Translations under genes and position numbers: made by a program
Shown here: positions 1-8,431 of the stretch, piece after piece
Position numbering within the stretch: the stretch's first letter is position 1
How the letters are laid out: every line of letters starts with the position of its first letter
The notes under the pieces: model-generated
The model's input: only the letters and a program-made list of their open reading frames with translations
The model's database searches: none
Told to the model about the DNA's origin: nothing
NCBI RefSeq assembly: GCF_900115625.1
Contig: NZ_FOXD01000030.1
Span: 1 to 37,338, forward strand
Direction of reading: 5' to 3'
DNA from: Salibacterium halotolerans
GTDB taxonomy: Bacteria; Bacillota; Bacilli; Bacillales; Marinococcaceae
DNA: 37,338 bases

Positions 1-45
1 TTCATTATACCGAAAGAGGCGATTTTTTTGTATATGAAATAGAAA

Positions 46-93
46 AAGGAGCTGTAAAAGGTCATTTTTTCACAACCTTTTGATACAGCCCCT
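46..93 (-). terminator. Hairpin terminator of the RluA-type gene, sharing a repeat sequence
   Basis: Read on the minus strand just after the stop of the pseudouridine synthase gene, AAGGGGCTGTATCAAAAGGT (93-74) pairs imperfectly with the complement around 62-46 and runs into a T stretch. The same 20 bases occur at 12048-12067, so this terminator is related to the terminal repeat of the element there. Confidence 0.65.
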
Positions 94-108
94 TCGTTCT
101 GCTTTTCC

Positions 109-783
109 TTACCAGAGGTTCCAGGGATGTTCCTCCGGTGGGTTGGAATGCACTTTGACTTCTTCTTTTTTCGTTGGATGCTCGACAGCGAGGGTCTGGG
201 ACCATAGCGCAATCTGTTGGCCTGGCTTATTCACGCTGCTGCCGTATTTCTGATCTCCGTAAAGCGGACAGCCGCGGGAGGCGAACTGAACGCGTATCTG
301 GTGCGGGCGCCCTGTGTGAAGCTGAATGGATACGAGGCTCGCATTTTTTGCGGTTCCCTCGGTTTCGTATTCAAGAACCGCTTTTCGCGCCTTGTCCCGG
401 CCGGGGTCTGCAACGCTCACTTCATTGTTCCGGCGGTCCTTCACCAGATAATCCTCCAGCCTGTCGTTTGGCTTTGGCGGCTTTCCTCGCACGACAGCCA
501 GGTAGTGTTTCTCCATGGTACCACGCCGGATGCTGTCGGAAAGCCGGGAAGCCGCTTTGGAAGTTTTGGCAAACACCATGACTCCTCCGACAGGACGGTC
601 CAGCCGGTGCACGAGCCCGAGGTATACGTTTCCTGGCTTCTGATGCCGTATTTTTAAATCTTCTTTCAAAAACGTGAGCAGATCCTTATCCCCGGAACGA
701 TCCTCCTGAACAGGCATGTTCACCGGTTTTTCTACGAAAAGTAAATGATTGTCTTCATAAAGAATCGGAACCTTCATCGTCAT
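109..783 (-). CDS. RluA-family pseudouridine synthase
   Basis: Predicted RNA pseudouridine synthase of the RluA/RsuA superfamily, which isomerises specific uridines in rRNA or tRNA in the cytoplasm. The 224-residue protein carries the family signature HRLDRPVGG near residues 59-67, whose Asp is the expected catalytic nucleophile, and the later motif HTGRPHQIR near residues 156-164. It has no N-terminal S4 domain, so it is a short form like RluA or TruC rather than the roughly 300-residue YlyB type. The start ATG at 783 follows GAAGGGG with 5 bases between; a second in-frame ATG six bases downstream is also possible. The target uridine cannot be told from sequence. It is transcribed alone, divergently from the nucleotidase gene. 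Confidence 0.9.
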   Translation of the reverse strand: MTMKVPILYEDNHLLFVEKPVNMPVQEDRSGDKDLLTFLKEDLKIRHQKPGNVYLGLVHRLDRPVGGVMVFAKTSKAASRLSDSIRRGTMEKHYLAVVRGKPPKPNDRLEDYLVKDRRNNEVSVADPGRDKARKAVLEYETEGTAKNASLVSIQLHTGRPHQIRVQFASRGCPLYGDQKYGSSVNKPGQQIALWSQTLAVEHPTKKEEVKVHSNPPEEHPWNLW

Positions 784-1021
784 TAAAACCCCTTCAGTGT
801 GTACAATCCCCTTTATGATAACACAGCTTCCGGAAAAGTGTTTTTATTATCACATGAGTATAAAAAGATAAGGAAATGATATCTATACGGGATGATTGTA
901 AAGCTTTTTTAAAGATACAGAAAAAGGCTTGCCCATTTGCAGGCCTGACCATACAATGAGAACACACGAAGCTGTATGTTATATGTTATATGTAGTTAAT
1001 TTTGGGGGAGGTTTTTTATCC

Positions 1022-3256
1022 ATGTTTCAATCGAAGAGGGGTCGAAGAACAAGTCTTTCTTCCTTTGCTCTGGCCGCAGCAGCACTGATTGCAGCGCCGC
1101 AGATGGAAGTGTCGGCGGCAGCGGGCTACAGCGATGTGGAAGAGAGCGGCACGCATTTCGAAGCCATTCAATCGCTGACAGAGCAGGAAATCATTCAGGG
1201 GTATGAAGATGGCACATTCAGGCAGTGGCAGGATGTAAAAAGGGAGCGTGCTGCAGTGATGCTTGCTGAGGCTGCGGACGTGTCGGTTCCGGATAATGTG
1301 GAACAGATACTTAATCAATACGAAGACGTCGACATAGATCACATGTATGCCGAAGAAATTGCAGCTGTAACAGAAGCCGGGATTTTCAGCGGAAATGAAG
1401 AAGGGGAATTCCATCCTTCTGCGTCCATCACCCGCCAGCAGACCGCTTCGGTTCTCGTGCCTGCGCTCAGTCTTCGTGGGCTGGACGGTGAATCGGACGA
1501 GGTGGATGTGAACCTGGACAATGTACACGCGTCCCACGACGAGAATGTTCAGACACTGGCTGATCTGGAGCTTACGACACAACTGGATGATTTCCGTCCG
1601 GGAGAATCTGTATCACGCGGAGCATTCTCAACATTTGTCCACCGTGCCCAGGATCTGAAAGAACAGGAGAGCGGAGGCAGTGCCGGTGAAGATTCGGAAG
1701 AGGGTGCAGTAAGCTCCGAATTGACGATCATGCACACGAATGACATCCACGCCCATCTCGACGTGATGCCGAAACTGGCGACTGCCGTGGAAAATTACCG
1801 CGCGGAGCATCCTGACTCTCTCCTGCTTGATGCAGGCGATATGTTCTCCGGTACGCTCTATTTCAATGAATTCCAGGGACAGGCCGGACTCGAACTGATG
1901 AATCTCATGAACTATGACATGGCGACCTTTGGAAATCATGAGTTTGATTTAGGCTCGAGCTCGGAAGGACACCAGGCGCTTTCGGAATTCGTCAGCGGTG
2001 CTGCATTTCCGTTTGTCAGCTCCAACCTGGACTTTTCCCAGGATGCCAATATGAGCGGGTTGTTTCATGATGAGATGACCGAAGAGCCGGAAGATGGTCA
2101 GATTTACAACAGCATTGTGAAAGAAGTGAACGGGGAGAAGATAGGCGTATTCGGATTGACGACGTCCGAAACAGCAGATATTTCAAGCCCTGCGGATGTG
2201 TCGTTTGAAGACTACGTCGAATCATCACAGGAAGCTGTGAATGAGTTTGAAGAGGCGGGTATCAACAAGGTCGTTGCGTTGACCCACATCGGATATGATG
2301 ACAATCCGGAATACGACAACGACCTGCAGCTTGCCGAGCAGGTGGATGGGATTGATGTCATCGTCGGAAGCCACACGCACACCGAACTGTCGGAGCCCGA
2401 TGTTGTAGGGGAAGACAGCGGCGAGCCGACTGTCATCGTACAGGCTTCTCAATACGGTGAATTTCTTGGAACGCTTCAGGTCGGATTCAACGATTCTGGT
2501 GTAGTCACTGAGCACCAGGGAGAATTAATTGAAATCGGGGAGCAGGCTGAAAATGAAGAAGCAGCCGCTGCTCTGGCGCCGTATGCGGCCCAAATTGACG
2601 AAGTGCAGAATGAAGAAAGCGGCGGAGTTGCCGCAGAAGCTCTTCCGAACCCGCGTCTGGAGAACGGGGATGACACCAGTGTGAGAAACAGTGAAACGAA
2701 ACTGGGGAACCTCATTACTGACGCCATGCTTGCCAAAGCCAAAGAGTACAATGAAGAAACAACTGCCGCTCTCCAAAACGGCGGCGGTATCCGTACATCT
2801 ATCGATCAGGGGCCGATCACTAATGGAGAGATCATCTCCGTACTGCCGTTTGGAAACACACTCGCGACGATGGAGATCACGGGAGCGGAACTGAAACAGG
2901 CTCTTGAGCACAGCGTCAGCCAGGTGCCTGCGGAGAATGGAGGTTTCCTGCATGTGAGCGGAATGACGTACACGTACGACAGCTCCAATGAAGCCGGGAA
3001 CCGTATCCAGACGGTTGAAATAAAGCAGGATGGAGATTTCACACCGGTTGAAGACGACCGGCAGTACGTTGTTGCCACCAACGCGTTTACCGCGAAAGGC
3101 GGGGATGGGTACGACGTCTTTGCCAACCTCTACGATGAAGGACGCGTGACAGATCTTGGCCTCAGCGACTGGCAGAATCTGCGGGATCATGTTGCCGAAC
3201 TAGGCACCGTCGATCCTGAAATCGAAGAACGCATCGTGGATGTAAACAATAACTAG
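1022..3256 (+). CDS. Secreted SLH-domain 5'-nucleotidase (UshA/YfkN type)
   Basis: Predicted surface-anchored enzyme that removes phosphate from extracellular nucleotides. The ATG at 1022 was chosen because it follows GGGGGAGG and opens a signal peptide (basic start, Ala-rich core, cleavage near residue 33); an upstream in-frame ATG at 929 would bury the signal. About residues 35-210 form three SLH modules, which bind secondary cell-wall polymer; the third is divergent. The metallophosphatase domain starts near residue 234 with TNDIHAH, then DAGD, GNHEFD and GSHTHTE, the expected metal ligands. The C-terminal 5'-nucleotidase domain has NGGGIRT and FTAKGGDGYDVF. The mature protein is very acidic. 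With the nucleoside hydrolase at 6880 it could supply nucleoside salvage. Substrate is uncertain: it could also be a cyclic-nucleotide 2'-phosphodiesterase. Confidence 0.9.
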   Translation: MFQSKRGRRTSLSSFALAAAALIAAPQMEVSAAAGYSDVEESGTHFEAIQSLTEQEIIQGYEDGTFRQWQDVKRERAAVMLAEAADVSVPDNVEQILNQYEDVDIDHMYAEEIAAVTEAGIFSGNEEGEFHPSASITRQQTASVLVPALSLRGLDGESDEVDVNLDNVHASHDENVQTLADLELTTQLDDFRPGESVSRGAFSTFVHRAQDLKEQESGGSAGEDSEEGAVSSELTIMHTNDIHAHLDVMPKLATAVENYRAEHPDSLLLDAGDMFSGTLYFNEFQGQAGLELMNLMNYDMATFGNHEFDLGSSSEGHQALSEFVSGAAFPFVSSNLDFSQDANMSGLFHDEMTEEPEDGQIYNSIVKEVNGEKIGVFGLTTSETADISSPADVSFEDYVESSQEAVNEFEEAGINKVVALTHIGYDDNPEYDNDLQLAEQVDGIDVIVGSHTHTELSEPDVVGEDSGEPTVIVQASQYGEFLGTLQVGFNDSGVVTEHQGELIEIGEQAENEEAAAALAPYAAQIDEVQNEESGGVAAEALPNPRLENGDDTSVRNSETKLGNLITDAMLAKAKEYNEETTAALQNGGGIRTSIDQGPITNGEIISVLPFGNTLATMEITGAELKQALEHSVSQVPAENGGFLHVSGMTYTYDSSNEAGNRIQTVEIKQDGDFTPVEDDRQYVVATNAFTAKGGDGYDVFANLYDEGRVTDLGLSDWQNLRDHVAELGTVDPEIEERIVDVNNN

Positions 3257-3270
3257 GTAACCAAAGAAAG

Positions 3271-3304
3271 GCCGGGTGCAGCAACGTCTGCACCCGGCTT
3301 TTCT
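3271..3304 (+). terminator. Rho-independent terminator after the nucleotidase gene
   Basis: A perfect 11-bp stem, GCCGGGTGCAG with CTGCACCCGGC, encloses a 6-base loop and is followed by TTTTCTT. It begins 15 bases after the nucleotidase stop codon. Confidence 0.92.
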
Positions 3305-3328
3305 TCGTCATCCAGGTTAAGAAAGATC

Positions 3329-4597
3329 TTATAAATCATCCAATAAAAACACGCTGCCGTCTGCTGCGTGCACCCCGTAATCGCAGTCCAATTTTCCGCA
3401 CAGAACATAACGGCGCTGCTGCTCATCATAAATATACACGGGGGTTACCGTTATGTGCTGCTTTATCTTCTCGTAAGCCTCTTCTTTACGGATGGTTGTT
3501 TTTTCAGGTTTTTCGTAATGACTGTACATATCTCTTAACAACTTATTATCGATATAATTCACAACCTGCAGGCTGTCTGGGTGAAGAAAGACTTTTATTT
3601 TTCCTGCAAACACCCACCGGTCCGGGTTGGAAGGTTTCAAGATGGTAAGAAGATAGCCTTTCTCCCGGTTGATCGTGTGAAGAACCCATTTCCCGCTGTC
3701 CTGAGGGTATTCCTGCCGCATTAAGGTTACCACTGCTTCGAGAACCTGCTGCTGCTCATCAACGGTGATGGGAAAAGTGTCCGGGTGCGGCTCACACGCA
3801 AAGGCCTGCGCGGCGCTCACATCCTCCTGCAGTTCAATGGAACCCCCTTCGAACGATCCTTCCAAGGGAGTCTGCCATGTAAGCCGCTGATTCACCAGCT
3901 GGTATGCTTTCTTCTCCGCAAAAATCTCAAATGGGAGAGCTGATGCTCCGTCGTTTGTCACATAGAGCTCGTCTAACACATACACAGGGAGGATTTTCCC
4001 GGATGCGCGTGAGGGGAACTCCAGAAGCTGCAGCTGCTTCCAAACATACGGTTCGGCATTGTCCCGCGTTAATGCAAAAGGTTCTTTGTGTATCATATCT
4101 TCAGGTGGAAATTGTCCATCTATGGAAAAGAAGGTAAGACGTCCTTGATCGTTGAAATGAATGTCTATGCATCCGGACGGAGAGACTTTCACACCATCTA
4201 TACACTCCTCGAACCTGTACCCGCCTTCCCCGTCTTTTATGAGCTGGAACTGCTTTTTATGGGCAAGCCCTGTTTCTTTTTCCAGCCAGGTGATGATGTT
4301 TTCACTGTCTGTATAGCCGAATCTGCATTTATCTGCATAGGTTTCACCGCGGACGAAGATAATGCTCTGAAAATGGTGCGTATGTATGTTGATATTGACG
4401 ACAGCTGTTCCTGCTGGATTGAGTCCTTCTTCACCGCGCTCTGTCATATGGGGCGGAAGCCATTCCATACTTAATGTATAAATCGTTTCATGAAATACAT
4501 TAACCGATCGGAGGATGTCGTGTGTCAGCAGGTGATACCGCGCGAGGCCGAGCGTCGTTTTCGTATACTCGATCAGAGATTTTATTCGTTCATCCAA
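3329..4597 (-). CDS. YcdB/YcdC-like (DUF4901/PepSY-type) protein of unknown function
   Basis: The function is not known. The sequence resembles the YcdB/YcdC repeated-domain proteins of Bacillus, with PepSY-like units such as the C-terminal stretch around IRKEEAYEKIKQHITV followed by a pattern ending in GKLDCDYGVHAADG. No signal peptide or membrane segment is seen at the chosen start, so it may be cytoplasmic. I prefer the TTG at 4597, eight bases after AGAGGAG; the longer frame opening at 4630 lacks a good ribosome site. At 422 residues it stands alone between a convergent nucleotidase gene and a divergent small gene. The family call rests on recalled resemblance rather than a diagnostic motif. 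Confidence 0.6.
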   Translation of the reverse strand: MDERIKSLIEYTKTTLGLARYHLLTHDILRSVNVFHETIYTLSMEWLPPHMTERGEEGLNPAGTAVVNINIHTHHFQSIIFVRGETYADKCRFGYTDSENIITWLEKETGLAHKKQFQLIKDGEGGYRFEECIDGVKVSPSGCIDIHFNDQGRLTFFSIDGQFPPEDMIHKEPFALTRDNAEPYVWKQLQLLEFPSRASGKILPVYVLDELYVTNDGASALPFEIFAEKKAYQLVNQRLTWQTPLEGSFEGGSIELQEDVSAAQAFACEPHPDTFPITVDEQQQVLEAVVTLMRQEYPQDSGKWVLHTINREKGYLLTILKPSNPDRWVFAGKIKVFLHPDSLQVVNYIDNKLLRDMYSHYEKPEKTTIRKEEAYEKIKQHITVTPVYIYDEQQRRYVLCGKLDCDYGVHAADGSVFLLDDL

Positions 4598-4720
4598 AGC
4601 AGCCACTCCTCTGTAGAAAGATAAATACACGTCTCCCTATTGAAAATTTTACCATAAAGGTATCTATATAAAAAGATATAGAAAGCGGGTCAAAAAAACG
4701 AACATTTATTCTTGTTTTAC

Positions 4721-4749
4721 TTGAAACAAAACAATTGTTCGTATATAAT
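4721..4749 (+). promoter_or_regulatory. SigA-type promoter with a LexA-like palindrome in the spacer
   Basis: TTGAAA at 4721-4726 and a perfect TATAAT at 4744-4749 are separated by 17 bases. The spacer holds AAAACAATTGTTCG (4728-4741), which matches the Bacillus SOS box CGAAC-N4-GTTCG except for its first two bases. The promoter is well supported; the operator is only a possibility. Confidence 0.8.
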
Positions 4750-4777
4750 GTAAAAAAAGGGGACAGGAGGCATCGAT

Positions 4778-5005
4778 ATGGACAGCATTTTGATGAGAGC
4801 GGCAGAAACAAAAGGCCCGGTCCAGGTGATTTACGAGCGGAAAGACGGTAGTCTGACGCAGCGCACTGTTACAGTGTACCAGCTGAACCGGAGAAATGTA
4901 TTGGTCTGGTGTCATGAACGGAATGCGGTACGGTCGCTGAAGACGTGCAATATCCTGTCTGTGATGCCGTTATCTATGCGCCGCTACGCGCAGCCTGCGG
5001 GATAA
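4778..5005 (+). CDS. Small WYL-like protein (75 aa)
   Basis: A 75-residue protein resembling an isolated WYL-type fold: VQVIYERKDGSLTQRTVTVYQL, then a turn, LVWCHERNAVRSL and a final hydrophobic strand. WYL domains usually bind ligands or nucleic acid at the end of larger regulators; here there is no DNA-binding helix-turn-helix. The ATG follows GGGGACAGGAGG at a good distance and a strong SigA promoter lies just upstream. It is monocistronic and convergent with the DUF4385 gene. YolD-like proteins have a similar small strand-rich pattern and are the main alternative. The role is unknown. Confidence 0.65.
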   Translation: MDSILMRAAETKGPVQVIYERKDGSLTQRTVTVYQLNRRNVLVWCHERNAVRSLKTCNILSVMPLSMRRYAQPAG

Positions 5006-5014
5006 GTACGCTGC

Positions 5015-5461
5015 TTAGCCATATGCTTTCTGATGAGCCTTTTTCCGGCTCAGGTATTCGGGGTCTTCCCGTACTATCTTCCATTTCTTTTCGCACACAG
5101 CGGCGGCTTCTTCTTTTTCCGGATCGAAGTCTGTCCGGCGGATCGTTCCGTCTTTATTATACTTTTTTCCACCTGGGTATTTAGCGTAGCGTTTGGCTCT
5201 GGTGTACCCCATCTGCAGAAACTTTCTGGCCATATCCATCCCGACAAAATCGTCCTGTTCTTTATAATCGAGAAATAGTTGATAAATGTTTTCTGATGAG
5301 GTACGGGCCGCCCCTGACGTTTTAAAACGCCAGTATGGCAGAAGTTCACTTTTGTACGGCTCTACGTTCATCACTCCTTTTTCCCCGCGTCCCACTCTAT
5401 ACCGGTGCGGCTCCTGTCTATGGTCGATATCACCTTGTTTATCTGTATGTTCTATGCTCAC
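5015..5461 (-). CDS. DUF4385 family protein
   Basis: A 148-residue protein matching the DUF4385 pattern as I know it: YRVGRGEKGVMNVEPYKSELLP, then WRFKT, FLDYKEQDDFVGMDMARKF, and LQMGYTRAKRYAKYPGGKKY. The family is found in bacteria and phages and has no established function. The start is GTG at 5461, preceded by AAAGGAGAG; an ATG four bases upstream reads straight into TGA and cannot be used. There is no signal peptide, so a cytoplasmic location is likely. It ends convergently, 9 bases from the small WYL-like gene. Confidence 0.8.
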   Translation of the reverse strand: MSIEHTDKQGDIDHRQEPHRYRVGRGEKGVMNVEPYKSELLPYWRFKTSGAARTSSENIYQLFLDYKEQDDFVGMDMARKFLQMGYTRAKRYAKYPGGKKYNKDGTIRRTDFDPEKEEAAAVCEKKWKIVREDPEYLSRKKAHQKAYG

Positions 5462-5628
5462 ATGATCTCTCCTTTCTACAGCAGATGTACCCGGAAGGGA
5501 AGCCGCGCAATCCTGTTACACCTCTGAACATGGGAGAAAGCTGATGCATATAACTGGACGCTTTGGGCATTTCCTTTTTATGATAGGTAATGGAAGGTTT
5601 AAACAAATACCCGAAGGAGGTTTCGAAT

Positions 5629-6654
5629 ATGGCAGCACAGGAAGGTACGATGCGCTCCATTCGTCTTGAGAAAGAAGGAAGTGCAGATAACCTGTATACA
5701 GTGACAGAACCGATCCCGTCCGCCCAGCGCGGAGAAGTGGTCGTACGAGTCAAAGCATCCTCTCTGAATTTCCGGGACCTTGCGATGCTGAAGGAAGAGT
5801 ACCCGGGCGGGATGAAACCGGACCTCATTCCGTTGTCTGACGGAGCGGGCGAAATTGTAGAAGTCGGCGAAGGTGTGCGGCGCTTTCAGGTCGGCGACCG
5901 GGTTGCAGGTAACTTCACAAAAGAATGGTTCAGCGGGCGCCGCCCGACATATACCGAGCCATACGGATCCCACAGCGACGGCTGGCTGACAGAATATAAA
6001 GTGATGAATCCGGAGCTCCTCGTCGAAGTTCCTGATCATTTAACGTTTGAGCAGGCCGCGACACTCCCATGTGCCGGTGTAACGGCATGGAACGCTCTGC
6101 ACGGTCCAAGCCCGTTGATGGCCGGGGATACGGTCCTCACGCTTGGAAGCGGGGGTGTGTCTGTGTACGCGCTGCAGCTTGCTAAACAACTGGGTATCAA
6201 CGTTATTTCAACGACTTCCAGCAACGAGAAAGCAAAGAAACTGAAAGAGCTCGGCGCAGATGAGGTTATTAATTACAACGAAACGCCGAACTGGGGAGAA
6301 AAAGCGAAAGAGCTGACCGGAGGTGTTGGTGTGAACCGCGTAGTGGAAGTAGTCGGGCCTGCTACCATTCAGCAGTCACTCAAAGCGGTCGCACCCGGTG
6401 ATGAACTGTCCCTGATTGGAGTACTCAGCCGCACAGGGGATAAAATTGATTACTTCGACCTCTTCGGCTCTGCATCCACCCGCACGATCGGCGTGGGAAG
6501 CCGTCAGGATTTTGAAAACATGAACCAGGTGATCGCGGACAAAAACATGGTACCGGTCGTTGACAGCGTATTTCCGATGGACCAGGCAGCCGAGGCGTAC
6601 CGGTACCTGGACAGCCAGAAATTCTTCGGCAAAATCGCCATCTCCCATGACTGA
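5629..6654 (+). CDS. MDR-family NAD(P)-dependent oxidoreductase (quinone-oxidoreductase-like)
   Basis: Predicted cytoplasmic oxidoreductase of the medium-chain dehydrogenase/reductase superfamily. The N-terminal GroES-like part contains SLNFRDLAMLKEEYPGG and SDGAGEIVEVGEGVRRFQVGDRV. The Rossmann part has the nucleotide-binding sequence TLGSGGVSVYALQLAK and then ISTTSSNEKAKKLKELGADEVINY. The Cys/His zinc ligands of true alcohol dehydrogenases are not evident, which points to a zinc-independent quinone-reductase-like enzyme. The ATG at 5629 follows AAGGAGG by 9 bases; an upstream in-frame ATG at 5590 has no such site. The protein is 341 residues, normal for the family. Substrate unknown. Confidence 0.88.
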   Translation: MAAQEGTMRSIRLEKEGSADNLYTVTEPIPSAQRGEVVVRVKASSLNFRDLAMLKEEYPGGMKPDLIPLSDGAGEIVEVGEGVRRFQVGDRVAGNFTKEWFSGRRPTYTEPYGSHSDGWLTEYKVMNPELLVEVPDHLTFEQAATLPCAGVTAWNALHGPSPLMAGDTVLTLGSGGVSVYALQLAKQLGINVISTTSSNEKAKKLKELGADEVINYNETPNWGEKAKELTGGVGVNRVVEVVGPATIQQSLKAVAPGDELSLIGVLSRTGDKIDYFDLFGSASTRTIGVGSRQDFENMNQVIADKNMVPVVDSVFPMDQAAEAYRYLDSQKFFGKIAISHD

Positions 6655-6698
6655 TTTCTAAGAGGCCCCGCGTTATCATGATGCAAAGCTGGATAAGC

Positions 6699-6736
6699 GC
6701 TCCCGGCTGTTTCAGCGGACAGCCGGGAGCTTTTCT
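6699..6736 (+). terminator. Rho-independent terminator after the MDR oxidoreductase
   Basis: A perfect 12-bp stem, GCTCCCGGCTGT with ACAGCCGGGAGC, an 8-base loop, then TTTTCT. Confidence 0.93.
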
Positions 6737-6879
6737 ATATGTTCCTTTTCAAGACGCGAAACCGTCCACGGTCTGTTCCTCATAAAAAGCATAAATATCC
6801 TTCCCGGCGTCCGGGCGTTGTGAACGCTTTGACCGTGTTACAATAAAAAGGAATATCACGAAAAGAAAGGAGCATACCT

Positions 6880-7809
6880 ATGCCAAAACCGATTATCATG
6901 GATTGCGATCCCGGGCATGACGATGCGATTGCGATTTTTCTTGCAGCCGGATCGGCGGAAGTGGATATTCAGGCGATTACTACGGTGTCCGGGAACGCGT
7001 TGATTGAGCATACGACAAGAAATGCTCTGATTATCGCGGAAAAGGCGGGACTCGGTCACGTTCCGGTAGCAGAGGGTGCCGGCGAACCTCTCGTACGGCA
7101 TGCGGTAACAGCACCGCATATCCATGGGGAGAGCGGACTGGAAGGCCCGGCTCTGCCGGAACCTGAGAAATCAGTGGACTCCCGTCACGCGGTGGATCTG
7201 ACGGCAGAGCTGCTTCTTCACGCGGAGGAGCCGATTACGCTTGTCCCGACCGGACCGCTGACCAACATCGCCTGGCTGCTGAAACGGTATCCTGCGGTAA
7301 AGAAGAACATTGCAGGTATTGTGCTGATGGGCGGAGGTTCTTACGGGAACTGGTCCCCTGCAGCTGAATTTAATATCTATGCCGACCCGGAAGCGGCTCA
7401 CATTGTTTTTGAGAGTGGTCTGCCGATTACCATGGCGGGGCTGGATCTTACCCATCAGGCGCTCGCCGGAGAAGAAGAGAAAGAGCTTCTCCGTGGAGCG
7501 GATACGAATGCTGCTGCCTTCACCGCAGAGCTTCTGGAATATTTCGCCGGTACATATCATAGTCTTTTCGGCTTTTCCGCGGCGCCGATTCATGACGCGT
7601 GTGCAGCGGCTTTCACTATTGATGAAAATGTCTTTGCCACCGAACATCTCCCGGTTACTGTAGAAACGCGCGGCATCTATACGACGGGCATGACGGTGAT
7701 TGATGCGCTGCAGACGACTGGAAAGGCACCGAATGTCCACGTCGCACGGGAGCTGAACCAGGAAGTATTCTGGAAGATGATACGATCGTCGCTGGAGCGG
7801 CTTCCCTGA
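6880..7809 (+). CDS. Nucleoside hydrolase (inosine/uridine-preferring type)
   Basis: Predicted enzyme hydrolysing the N-glycosidic bond of purine or pyrimidine ribonucleosides to free base and ribose. The protein starts with the calcium-binding signature DCDPGHDDA at residues 8-16; it then has VPTGPLTNIAW, GGGSYGNWSPAAEFNIYADPEAA and the C-terminal IHDACAA containing the catalytic His-Asp pair. At 309 residues it has the normal length for the IunH/RihA family. The ATG follows GAAAGGAGC by 7 bases. No transporter gene adjoins it, but the surface 5'-nucleotidase at 1022 could produce its substrates. Base preference cannot be decided from sequence. Confidence 0.93.
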   Translation: MPKPIIMDCDPGHDDAIAIFLAAGSAEVDIQAITTVSGNALIEHTTRNALIIAEKAGLGHVPVAEGAGEPLVRHAVTAPHIHGESGLEGPALPEPEKSVDSRHAVDLTAELLLHAEEPITLVPTGPLTNIAWLLKRYPAVKKNIAGIVLMGGGSYGNWSPAAEFNIYADPEAAHIVFESGLPITMAGLDLTHQALAGEEEKELLRGADTNAAAFTAELLEYFAGTYHSLFGFSAAPIHDACAAAFTIDENVFATEHLPVTVETRGIYTTGMTVIDALQTTGKAPNVHVARELNQEVFWKMIRSSLERLP

Positions 7810-7895
7810 CGAGAAAGGTTCCGGCCCTCGTTAGGAGCTTCATCAAACGTTTGTTTAATCTTTCCGCAGTCAGGGACAGCATTCAGCAGGAGTAT

Positions 7896-7921
7896 GTTTA
7901 TACAGCCTGAGGCAGGGGAAT
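7896..7921 (+). promoter_or_regulatory. SigB-type general stress promoter
   Basis: GTTTAT at 7896-7901 and GGGAAT at 7916-7921 with a 14-base spacer match the Bacillus SigB consensus (GTTTAA, 12-14 bases, GGGTAT) at 10 of 12 positions. It lies 36 bases before the start codon of the general stress protein gene. Confidence 0.65.
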
Positions 7922-7957
7922 ACTGAACCCGGAAGATACAGGAAAGGAGAAAGTTTG

Positions 7958-8380
7958 ATGGAACAAAACGAGCTTAAAAATAAAATCCTGCGCATTATTG
8001 ATGAATACAAAACAGGGGTGCTTGCTACGGTGGAGAAAGAGCGCCCGCATTCGAGGTACATGACGTTTTATCATGATGATATTACCCTTTATACACCGAC
8101 GAGCAAAGACACTCATAAGGCCGAGGAAATTGAAAAAAATCCGTATGTGCATATTCTGCTTGGATATGAAGGAGAAGGACTGGATGATCTGTACGTTGAG
8201 GTATCTGGGAAAGCTGTCATCCGGGAAGACAAAGCGATCAAGCAGCAATTCTGGCATGAAAGCATGGACCGCTGGTTTGACGGAATCGACGATCCTGAAT
8301 TCATCATGCTGGAAATCCAGCCTGAGAGCATGAGGCTTATGAATAAAACGGGAGAACCACCGCAAAAACTGGATCTGTAA
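7958..8380 (+). CDS. General stress protein 26-like, pyridoxamine-phosphate-oxidase fold
   Basis: A 140-residue split-barrel flavin-binding-type protein of the pyridoxamine 5'-phosphate oxidase superfamily, close in pattern to B. subtilis YdaG (general stress protein 26). Features include the N-terminal helix ILRIIDEYKTGVLATVEKERPHSRYMTF, the strand TLYTPTSKDTHKAEEIEKNPYVHILLG, and WHESMDRWFDG near the C-terminus. The ATG at 7958 follows GGAAAGGAG by 8 bases; the TTG three bases upstream is less likely. The SigB-type promoter upstream agrees with the stress role known for YdaG. The biochemical activity of this family is unclear, possibly flavin or haem binding. Confidence 0.85.
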   Translation: MEQNELKNKILRIIDEYKTGVLATVEKERPHSRYMTFYHDDITLYTPTSKDTHKAEEIEKNPYVHILLGYEGEGLDDLYVEVSGKAVIREDKAIKQQFWHESMDRWFDGIDDPEFIMLEIQPESMRLMNKTGEPPQKLDL

Positions 8381-8387
8381 TAATGGG

Positions 8388-8429
8388 AAAACAATCCGGC
8401 TTACATCACGGTGTCAGCCGGATTGTTTT
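8388..8429. terminator. Bidirectional terminator between convergent genes
   Basis: AAACAATCCGGCT (8388-8400 with T8401) pairs with AGCCGGATTGTTT (8416-8428) around a 14-base loop. A-rich and T-rich flanks on the two sides allow it to serve both the stress-protein gene and the convergent nuclease gene. Confidence 0.9.
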
Positions 8430-8431
8430 GT

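Noticed and set aside
174-657. Plus-strand open frames opposite the pseudouridine synthase
   Set aside because: They are the complement of a well-supported gene and have no motifs.
929-1021. Longer N-terminus of the SLH nucleotidase from the ATG at 929
   Set aside because: It would place 31 non-hydrophobic residues before a clear signal peptide, and GGGGGAGG stands right before the ATG at 1022.
4722-4741. TGAAAC followed by CGTA upstream of the WYL-like gene as a SigW promoter
   Set aside because: The spacer is 12 bases, not 16, and the same bases are explained by a near-perfect SigA promoter.
6827-6845. TTGACC and TACAAT upstream of the nucleoside hydrolase as a promoter
   Set aside because: They are only 4 bases apart, so they cannot form one promoter; the alternative TTGTGA has a 15-base spacer and is weak.
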